Assembly: GCA_017651265.1 (NCBI GenBank) | Contig: JAGCDO010000062.1 | Coordinates: 21,728-85,727 of the forward strand | Length of the DNA: 64,000 nt | Reading direction: 5' to 3' | Source: Prevotella sp. | GTDB taxonomy: Bacteria; Bacteroidota; Bacteroidia; Bacteroidales; Bacteroidaceae | Part shown: positions 58,563 through 64,000 of the stretch, piece by piece | Position numbering within the stretch: position 1 is the first letter of the stretch | How the letters are laid out: each line of letters opens with the position of its first letter | Notes under the pieces: generated by a model | What the model was told of the DNA's origin: nothing | What the model saw: only the letters and a program-made list of their open reading frames with translations | Database searches by the model: none | Position numbers and translations under genes: made by a program

Positions 58563-59576
58563 TTAGAGAACTACGGTCTTGAACCAATCCTTGAGGCGGC
58601 CTTTGTACTGGTTCTGGGAGTCGGCCACGAGCAACAGGAGGAGGCGACCGTCGGTGAGGCGGGGACCGGCACAGATGCCTTCGTAGTTGGCCAAGGAGCG
58701 CTTGGTGAGGTTGAAGGAGGTGCGGAACTCGGTGAGCAGTTGTTTCTGCAGGAGTTGTCCGGACTGCTGACTCTTGGGGTTCACCAGATAGAGCTTCACA
58801 TGGACGAAGGTGCCGATGTACAGCTTGGTTCTGCGTACCTCACGCTCGAGGACGATGAGACGACCGTCGTCGAGGGCTACCAAGCCGCTAACGCCCAAGG
58901 TGGTCTGTCCCTTCTTACCCTTGACGGCTGGGGAGTCGGTGCGGTATAGGTACTGACTGACGGGCTGGAGGTCATCACCGAAGCTCTGGAAGCGCAGGAG
59001 ATTGGGAACCTTGTTTGTAATGGTTGGCATCTGTCCGTCGCTCTGCAGGGAGTTCTCGGTGGTAGTCCAGAACAGATGGGTGTTGGCATTATAGGTAAGG
59101 GCCTCGAAGCTGCGGTTGCGGTAGGTGTCGGCAAACACCTGGGGGATGTTCAAACGGCGCCCTGTGGCCTGTCCGTCGAGTTGATACTCGTAGATCTGTC
59201 CATCGGCCTCGCCGGTGAGAAACACGGTTTGCGTCTGAGGCACATAGCAGATTCCCTCCTCGTCGCGTGCCGACCGGTTATCGGTCTTGAATCCATCGTC
59301 GCGCACATCCAGGATGGCTCCTGTGGTGGAATCGGTGCGAATGGTCAGCAATCGGAAACCCGCCGTAGCCGACTTATCATTGACGACAGCATAGCGATCG
59401 TCTCCCAGCCATGCAATACCGCTGTAGTTTCCTGCCGGCACGTTCTTACGGAAATGCCGCTGTTTGTTGAGAACGGGCGATTGGGCAGAAAGGGTGATGG
59501 CAAAGCATAACAGAAGACTCACCCCTAACATCTTCCTGTTTTTAAGTGCTAAGTGAAAAACAGTTTGTTGGTTCAT
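58563..59576 (-). CDS. Secreted phytase-like beta-propeller protein (esterase-like phytase family)
   Basis: 337 aa from the ATG at 59576; a start at 59531 (MLGVSLLLCFAITLSAQS) also gives a good signal peptide. The mature protein matches the 'esterase-like activity of phytase' family: NYSGIAWLGDDRYAVVNDKS, DEEGICYVPQTQTVFLTGE, NRSFEALTYN, LVALDDGRLIVLEREV, and ANYEGICAGPRLTDGRLLLLLVADSQNQ. A secreted or periplasmic hydrolase on phosphoesters is expected; the substrate is not proven by sequence. Confidence 0.85.
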   Translation of the reverse strand: MNQQTVFHLALKNRKMLGVSLLLCFAITLSAQSPVLNKQRHFRKNVPAGNYSGIAWLGDDRYAVVNDKSATAGFRLLTIRTDSTTGAILDVRDDGFKTDNRSARDEEGICYVPQTQTVFLTGEADGQIYEYQLDGQATGRRLNIPQVFADTYRNRSFEALTYNANTHLFWTTTENSLQSDGQMPTITNKVPNLLRFQSFGDDLQPVSQYLYRTDSPAVKGKKGQTTLGVSGLVALDDGRLIVLEREVRRTKLYIGTFVHVKLYLVNPKSQQSGQLLQKQLLTEFRTSFNLTKRSLANYEGICAGPRLTDGRLLLLLVADSQNQYKGRLKDWFKTVVL

Positions 59577-59692
59577 GAAAACTACGCTATAAACTTTTAT
59601 TAATCTATTAATCGCTACAAAGATAATCATTATTTTGCAGATTGTTGTGTTTTGTCAGCTTTTTATTTACAGAGGCTCAATTTTCGCATAAA

Positions 59693-59723
59693 AATCCCGA
59701 GCACGCATACCGTACCCGGGATT
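59693..59723 (-). terminator. Terminator of the rpsF-rpsR-rplI operon
   Basis: Stem AATCCCG / CGGGATT (59693-59699, 59717-59723), a 17-base interior, followed on the minus strand by TTTTT. Confidence 0.8.
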
Positions 59724-59754
59724 CTATCGATTGTGCTTTACAGCGCAAAGTGTC

Positions 59755-60303
59755 TTACTCAGCGGCGGGAGCCTCTTCCTCCTCTTCTACGATGGGAGCT
59801 TCCTCAACAGCGGGAGCCTCCTCTGCTACGGGCTCCTCCACAACGGGAGCAACCTCGGGAGCATTCTCAGCTACCACCTTAACGGGAACAACTACCTCTA
59901 CCTCCTTGTGGAAGTGTACAGTAGCCTCGTAGTCGCCCACCTTCTTGGCGTCGCGCATGGTGATGATCTTACGATCAACCTCGATGCCGAGAGCCTTCAG
60001 GGCCTCTGCCACCTGAGCAGCACCTACGCTACCATAGGTAACACCTGTAGCGGAAACCTTTGCGGGAATCTCGAGTGCCACACCCTCGAAAGCCTTTGCA
60101 CGATCCTCGGCAGCAGCCTTCAGGGCAGCGAGCTTGTGAGCCTGCTGGCGCAGGTTCTCAGCCAGCACCTTCTTGGCGCTTTCGCTGGCGATAACACCTT
60201 TTCCCTGGGGAATCAAATAGTTACGGCCATAGCCGTTCTTCACGTTTACGATATCGTTCTTGTATCCCAAGCCGATAATATCTTCCTTCAATATAATCTC
60301 CAT
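59755..60303 (-). CDS. rplI: Ribosomal protein bL9 with acidic C-terminal tail
   Basis: 182 aa. The N-domain (MEIILKEDIIGLGYKNDIVNVKNGYGRNYLIPQGKG) and the central helix to the C-domain (to about 150) are normal L9. The final ~38 residues form a Glu/Ala/Val/Pro tail (APVVEEPVAEEAPAVEE...), not part of the usual ~150-aa L9. Third gene of the operon, 16 bp after rpsR. Confidence 0.96.
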   Translation of the reverse strand: MEIILKEDIIGLGYKNDIVNVKNGYGRNYLIPQGKGVIASESAKKVLAENLRQQAHKLAALKAAAEDRAKAFEGVALEIPAKVSATGVTYGSVGAAQVAEALKALGIEVDRKIITMRDAKKVGDYEATVHFHKEVEVVVPVKVVAENAPEVAPVVEEPVAEEAPAVEEAPIVEEEEEAPAAE

Positions 60304-60319
60304 AATGTGTCCTCCTTTT

Positions 60320-60586
60320 TTATTTCATCATGTCAGTTACATAAGGAAGCAGTGCAATCTGGCGAGCACGCTTTACAGCCTGAGCCACACGGCGCTGATA
60401 CTTCAAGGATGTACCGGTGATACGGCGGGGAAGAATCTTACCCTGCTCGTTCAGGAACTTCTTGAGGAACTCAGGATCCTTATAGTCGATATACTTGATA
60501 CCACTCTTCTTGAAGCGGCAATACTTCTTCTTCTTCGTGTCGATAGAAGGAGCAGTGAGATAACGGATTTCTGATTGTTCTGCCAT
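60320..60586 (-). CDS. rpsR: Ribosomal protein bS18
   Basis: 88 aa. [38 protein letters not shown] and [13 protein letters not shown] are the S18 signature. Binds S6 in the 30S platform. 2 bp after rpsF. Confidence 0.97.
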   Translation of the reverse strand: MAEQSEIRYLTAPSIDTKKKKYCRFKKSGIKYIDYKDPEFLKKFLNEQGKILPRRITGTSLKYQRRVAQAVKRARQIALLPYVTDMMK

Positions 60587-60588
60587 AA

Positions 60589-60933
60589 TTAAGCCTCCTC
60601 TTTTTTAGCAAGTTTGTTACGACGCTTCTCAGCATACTGTGCAGCATACTTGTCGAGCTTCACGGTCAGGAAACGGATCACCTTCTCATCGCGGCGGAAT
60701 CCAGTCTCAAGCGTTTTAATTACTGATGGCTCAGCCTTGAACTCAAGCAGGCAGTAGAAACCTGTTGACTTCTTCTCAATTGCATAAGCCATCTTCTTCA
60801 GTCCCCAGGTCTCTTCATTCAGAATCTCTGCACCTTTGTCGGTGAGTATGTTCTTGAATTTAGCGACCGTTTCCTTCATCTGTTCATCAGACAAAACGGG
60901 AGTCAAAATGAAAACGGTTTCGTATTGATTCAT
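60589..60933 (-). CDS. rpsF: Ribosomal protein bS6
   Basis: 114 aa. [43 protein letters not shown] and [19 protein letters not shown] are S6. First gene of rpsF-rpsR-rplI. Confidence 0.97.
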   Translation of the reverse strand: MNQYETVFILTPVLSDEQMKETVAKFKNILTDKGAEILNEETWGLKKMAYAIEKKSTGFYCLLEFKAEPSVIKTLETGFRRDEKVIRFLTVKLDKYAAQYAEKRRNKLAKKEEA

Positions 60934-60964
60934 ACTCTTTTAAATAATTAATAAAATAAAAAAT

Positions 60965-61009
60965 TGCACTCGATTTACCCTATATGGGCAAAATGCGGGT
61001 GCAAAGGTA
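60965..61009 (-). promoter_or_regulatory. rpsF promoter and leader hairpin
   Basis: Reverse-strand TACCTTTG (61002-61009). Downstream on the transcript TTTTGCCC-ATAT-AGGGTAAA can fold (60974-60992). An S6:S18-bound leader regulates this operon in other bacteria; here the outer stem GCACCCG/CGAGTGC (60996-61002 with 60965-60971) overlaps the promoter box, so its role is uncertain. Confidence 0.5.
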
Positions 61010-61068
61010 GTCATTTTCTTTGAACTATCGGCTTTGAGCTTGGAACTTTACTGATAGTTTAACAGTAT

Positions 61069-61266
61069 TTAATACTTTCCGCTCTGTTTTATCCGTCTGA
61101 CATGCAAGAAGATACCAATAATGATCAAAAACAGAGAGGTAAGGAGCACGCTGTTATAGCGAGTCCAGCCCACGATCAGACTCACAATCAAAAGAAGGGC
61201 ACCGGCGAAAACCAGTGCCATTCCATAGTGTTCTTTGAATCTTGTTACCAAGGATTGCATTGTCAA
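61069..61266 (-). CDS. Small membrane protein, two helices
   Basis: 65 aa. MTMQSLVTRFKEHYG precedes two hydrophobic helices (about 16-34 and 39-57), then a short basic tail HVRRIKQSGKY. Plausible by composition, position and ATG; no named family. Located 27 bp after rprY in the same direction and so may be transcribed with the two-component pair. Confidence 0.6.
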   Translation of the reverse strand: MTMQSLVTRFKEHYGMALVFAGALLLIVSLIVGWTRYNSVLLTSLFLIIIGIFLHVRRIKQSGKY

Positions 61267-61290
61267 TTTTCAATTTTCAATTTTCAATTG
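61264..61290. repeat. CAATTTT tandem repeat
   Basis: Four units of CAATTTT between rprY and the small membrane-protein gene. Confidence 0.8.
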
Positions 61291-61293
61291 ACT

Positions 61294-61992
61294 TTACTCC
61301 ACTTCAGGAGTGATGAGTTTGTATCCCTTGCCATGAATATTGATGATCTCAATCTGACTGTCATCCTTGAGGTGCTTGCGCAGCTTGGTGATATACACAT
61401 CCATGGAGCGAGCGTTGAAGTAGTTGTCGTCGATCCAGATGGTCTTCAGGGCGAAATCGCGCTGCAGGATCTCGTTGGCATGACTGCAGAGCAGGGCCAG
61501 CAGCTCGTTCTCCTTGGTGGTAAGCTTGGTCTGCTTGTCGTCGATGGTGAGCAGCTGCTTCTGGGTATCGAAGGTGAAGCGACCGATGCGGTAAACGGTG
61601 CTCTCCTTGTTCTTCTTACCACGTACACGACGGAGGATGGCCTCAATACGGAACACGAGCTCCTCCATGGAGAACGGCTTGGTGATATAGTCGTCGGCAC
61701 CCAGTCGGAATCCCTCGAGGATATCCTCTTTCAGGATCTTAGCGGTGAGGAAGATGATAGGCATCTCTGCGTTTGCCTGGCGGATCTCCTGTGCCAGGGT
61801 GAAGCCGTCTTTCTTCGGCATCATCACATCCAGTACACAGATATCGAATTTCGTCTTCAGGAAGGCCTTGTATCCAGCCTCGCCGTCAACGCACAACTCT
61901 GCATTATAGCCTTTTGCCTGCAGATACTCGCGAAGCAGCATTCCGAGGTTCTCGTCGTCTTCGCACAATAAGATTTTCAACTGATCATCCAT
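61294..61992 (-). CDS. rprY: Response regulator RprY-like
   Basis: 232 aa, OmpR family. ILLCEDDENLGMLLREYLQAKGYNAEL, receiver Asp in DICVLDVMMPKKDGFTL, T/K switch in LTAKIL and DYITKPFS, winged helix with LTTKENELLALLCSHANEIL and NYFNARSMDVYITKLRKHLK. The receiver start is close to B. fragilis RprY as I remember it. Downstream of its kinase (30 bp), as in Bacteroides. Confidence 0.9.
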   Translation of the reverse strand: MDDQLKILLCEDDENLGMLLREYLQAKGYNAELCVDGEAGYKAFLKTKFDICVLDVMMPKKDGFTLAQEIRQANAEMPIIFLTAKILKEDILEGFRLGADDYITKPFSMEELVFRIEAILRRVRGKKNKESTVYRIGRFTFDTQKQLLTIDDKQTKLTTKENELLALLCSHANEILQRDFALKTIWIDDNYFNARSMDVYITKLRKHLKDDSQIEIINIHGKGYKLITPEVE

Positions 61993-62022
61993 AGTTTCTT
62001 ACTTTTAGATTGTTAATAATAA

Positions 62023-63585
62023 TTATTCGTTTGAAATGACAGGAAGTGAGATGGTGAACGTGGTACCTTTACCATAGTCGCTCTCTACTTTGATCTCCCC
62101 GTCGTGGAGGTCAACGACCTTCTTCACGTAGGCCAGTCCGAGACCGAAGCCCTTGGCATCGTGCCTGTTACCGGTATGAACGCGATAGAACTTGTCGAAG
62201 ATCTTCTTGACATTATCTTTCTTGATGCCGATACCCGTGTCCTTTACCGACAGGTACAGACGGTCCTTGTCGTTCCATGTCTTCAGATAGACATCGATGG
62301 GCTGATCGGGCTTACGGTATTTCACTGCATTGTCGAGCAGGTTGTTGATCACATTCTGGAAGTGCACCTCATCCACGAAGATGGCGGAATCGACAGCACC
62401 AATATCGGTATAGATCTTACCACCGGTATGCTCTACACGGAGCGAGAATGAGTTAGCAACGCTCTCCACCATTTCGTTCAGGTCGAGTTCCTTCTTCTTG
62501 AACACCGCTTTCTTGCGGTCGAACATCGACATCTGCAGTACCTTCTCCACGAGGAAGCGCAAGCGTTTCGACTCATCGTTCACCACACCACCCAGATGTT
62601 TGGTCAGGGCAGGTGTCTTGGGCACCGTCTCATCGTTGAGCATCTGTGCTGCCAGTGAGATGCTGGCAATCGGCGTCTTCAGCTCGTGCGTCATGTTGTT
62701 GATGAAGTCGTTCTTGATCTCCGTGAGCTTCTTCTGACGGAACACCAGCACGAGGGTGATGATGAAGGTGATGAGCAGCACGAAGGTGAAGATCACACTG
62801 GGAATCACGAAGCGCACACTGGAGAAGATATAGTTGTTCATGTCGGGGAAGTGTATGCGCACCTCACCGGTTTTGTTCTGCGGATCGTTCCTGAAGAGCT
62901 GCTGCTTGTAGATATACTCCTCGCCTTCGTCGGAATAGTCGGGACAGCGATACACTTCACGTCCGTCCTGTGTGTTCACGGTGAAATGATAGGGAATATC
63001 CACGCCGTTGTTCATCAGCTCGGTCTTCAGCTCCTTGTCGAGCGTCTTGAAGTTGATGCGTTCCTTCAGGGGCTTGTCGCTGGCGGTATAGAGGATACGA
63101 TAGACCACATCGTCGAGCAGGGCCTTTTGATAGACATAGCGGTTTCTCACTATCTCGCGCATCGACTTCGTAGCCTCATCGATGGAATTCTTGTCGTTAC
63201 GTAGAATCAACGCCTTGGGCACCTGCGAGGGCTTGAACGCTGTGGTCTTGAGCACGAACGAGGTGTACATGTTCCCGTTCTCGTCGGTCACAGAGTACTG
63301 GTGCGACTGCTGCAGGGAGCCGTCGGGAGCACCGCTTCTTGTTCCCAGGGAGTCGCGACTGTATGCGCGACGCTCTGTCTCGTTGACATCTTTCTCCAGA
63401 TAGCGGAGCGTTTCATTCAGCTCGAGGTTTCGCGATGTCTGATAGAGCGCTTTGTTCACCGACTCGTCAAACTGCTCCTTCTTCAACTGCACCATCTCGT
63501 CGATGTATTTCAGCTGGAGGAAGAGCAGGGCCAGGAAACTGAAGCCCATGATCATCGCTATTGCCCAAATCGTTGTTTTCTTCAT
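62023..63585 (-). CDS. rprX: Sensor histidine kinase RprX-like
   Basis: 520 aa. N-terminal helix (about 5-22), a large periplasmic sensor (about 25-245), second helix (about 260-285), HisKA with MTHELKTPIASISLAAQML, HATPase N-box NNLLDNAVKYRKP, G1 VKDTGIGIKK and G2 AKGFGLGLAYVK. Companion of RprY. The first ATG is only 5 nt below a consensus -7 box (63591-63598), so the mRNA may have almost no leader. Confidence 0.9.
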   Translation of the reverse strand: MKKTTIWAIAMIMGFSFLALLFLQLKYIDEMVQLKKEQFDESVNKALYQTSRNLELNETLRYLEKDVNETERRAYSRDSLGTRSGAPDGSLQQSHQYSVTDENGNMYTSFVLKTTAFKPSQVPKALILRNDKNSIDEATKSMREIVRNRYVYQKALLDDVVYRILYTASDKPLKERINFKTLDKELKTELMNNGVDIPYHFTVNTQDGREVYRCPDYSDEGEEYIYKQQLFRNDPQNKTGEVRIHFPDMNNYIFSSVRFVIPSVIFTFVLLITFIITLVLVFRQKKLTEIKNDFINNMTHELKTPIASISLAAQMLNDETVPKTPALTKHLGGVVNDESKRLRFLVEKVLQMSMFDRKKAVFKKKELDLNEMVESVANSFSLRVEHTGGKIYTDIGAVDSAIFVDEVHFQNVINNLLDNAVKYRKPDQPIDVYLKTWNDKDRLYLSVKDTGIGIKKDNVKKIFDKFYRVHTGNRHDAKGFGLGLAYVKKVVDLHDGEIKVESDYGKGTTFTISLPVISNE

Positions 63586-63590
63586 CGATG

Positions 63591-63598
63591 CAAAGGTA
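63591..63598 (-). promoter_or_regulatory. rprX promoter, -7 box adjoining the start codon
   Basis: Reverse-strand TACCTTTG, 5 bp ahead of the ATG at 63585. With the usual spacing, transcription would start at or beside the A of ATG. Confidence 0.6.
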
Positions 63599-63703
63599 GT
63601 GAATTATCTGATTGCTTGTGTTGTTTTCGTTAATTGATTTGGTTAATTTTTGCTTAGTTAACTAGGATTGAACCTTGTAATTGACAATTATCAATTACAA
63701 GAC

Positions 63704-63825
63704 GGAGGAAGGACGAAGGAGGAGGGAGGAAGGAGAAAACTACTGAGATACAGGCCTTATATATAGGATAGAATCATTGGCGCATAATGCTAATCTCCTT
63801 CCTCCTTCGTCCTTCCTCCTTCCTC
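63704..63825. repeat. GGAAGGA/TCCTTCC inverted tandem repeats
   Basis: GGAGGAAGGACGAAGGAGG-type words at 63704-63734 and their complement at 63795-63825, about 30 bp each, inverted around a 60-bp centre, so the region can fold into a long hairpin. The right arm also supplies the last codons of the small frame at 63774-63917. Confidence 0.8.
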
Positions 63826-63917
63826 GAATTCATGATCTCTTCACCGACTACGAGACTCTGGAAAAGCAGCGTCAGGAGGAGCAAGCCAAGCTTGACAAAG
63901 ATTCGTACCTTGTTCAT
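63774..63917 (-). CDS. Possible small membrane protein, 47 aa
   Basis: The ATG (63915-63917) overlaps the stop of the YjbR-family gene in an ATGA, which suggests coupling. MNKVRIFVKLGLLLLTLLFQSLVVGEE gives one membrane helix. The rest (E-E-G-R-R-R-K-E) is read from GGAAGGA repeat. It could be a chance frame. Confidence 0.35.
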   Translation of the reverse strand: MNKVRIFVKLGLLLLTLLFQSLVVGEEIMNSRKEEGRRRKEISIMRQ

Positions 63918-64000
63918 ATATACTTTTGTCGGATAGCCTTTGGGAGTTTGGATGCTACAAGTCGATAGGACTCTTTTATCCATTCCTCAATCTGAGTATC
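63914..64000 (-). CDS. MmcQ/YjbR family protein, C-terminal end (partial)
   Basis: The frame is open to the right edge and ends at TGA 63914-63916: DTQIEEWIKESYRLVASKLPKAIRQKYI. The I-x-E-W-I-x-x-S-Y-x-L-V-x-x-L-P-K pattern is the conserved end of MmcQ/YjbR proteins. Most of the gene lies beyond the window. Confidence 0.6.
   Translation of the reverse strand, partial: DTQIEEWIKESYRLVASKLPKAIRQKYI

Noticed and set aside
63636-63700. tRNA-like segment (AGGATTGAACC)
   Set aside because: Resembles a T-arm complement by chance; no acceptor stem, anticodon or D-arm pairing can be found around it.
63777-63968. Plus-strand 63-aa frame with a Glu/Lys/Gln-rich helix
   Set aside because: It lies antisense to the YjbR end and repeat sequence; no start signal or promoter box supports it. 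The reverse-strand reading has the ATGA coupling.

Overview
The window looks like chromosomal DNA of a Bacteroidales bacterium close to Prevotella and relatives. The evidence is: promoters of the Bacteroidetes TAnnTTTG (-7) / TTTG (-33) type, weak or absent Shine-Dalgarno sites, two secreted CotH proteins with type IX secretion (T9SS) C-terminal sorting domains, a DUF4835 protein, a DUF3127 OB-fold protein, a class III fructose-1,6-bisphosphatase, a 29-residue AURKAIP1/COX24-like basic peptide, and an RprX/RprY-like two-component pair. I saw no rRNA, tRNA or CRISPR array.

Layout. 1-6.9 kb: end of purU, then hisH-hisA-hisF-hisIE, an FtsE-like ATPase, lysC and lysA. 6.9-11.3 kb: two glycosyltransferase-like genes and fbp. 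11.3-20.4 kb: information-processing genes (DUF3127 protein, dnaN, DnaQ-like exonuclease, DUF4835 protein, recN, TPR/degenerate-protease protein, HU, the small basic protein, ribonuclease G). 20.5-28.2 kb: cell-surface genes (two tandem CotH paralogues, two secreted alpha/beta hydrolases). 28.2-36.1 kb: a Na/phosphate cotransporter next to a PhoR/PhoB-like pair, both preceded by matching 11-bp direct repeats (likely Pho boxes), then a heterodimeric ABC exporter. 36.1-42.3 kb: AlaX-type editing protein, GIN-domain lipoprotein, alpha-amylase, four-helix-bundle protein, fabD and small lipoproteins.

42.4-58.5 kb is an AT-richer accessory region. It starts with an orphan, divergent ftsZ whose stop overlaps the start of a gene of unknown function. 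The C-terminal domain of that gene recurs in a second gene 4 kb away and as a 3' remnant between them. Four promoters here carry the same CACAAGGCTTGTG-like palindrome upstream. A four-gene operon (55.6-50.0 kb: Rsm22-like methyltransferase, compact UvrD-like helicase, large unknown protein, DUF1848 radical-SAM-like protein) follows an ADP-ribosylglycohydrolase and a phosphoribosyltransferase; it is the best candidate for an undescribed system. An ~0.8 kb element with ~110-bp terminal inverted repeats closes the region. 58.5-64 kb: phytase-like secreted protein, rpsF-rpsR-rplI, rprX-rprY and the end of a YjbR-family gene.

A pervasive second layer consists of short-word tandem repeats (AACTTTG, GTGAGAG, CCCATTAA/CCCATCAA, TTGACAG, CAATTTT, GGAAGGA) between genes. 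In several places they have entered coding sequence: inside hisH, at both ends of hisF, and as an ~88-codon insert in the amylase gene.
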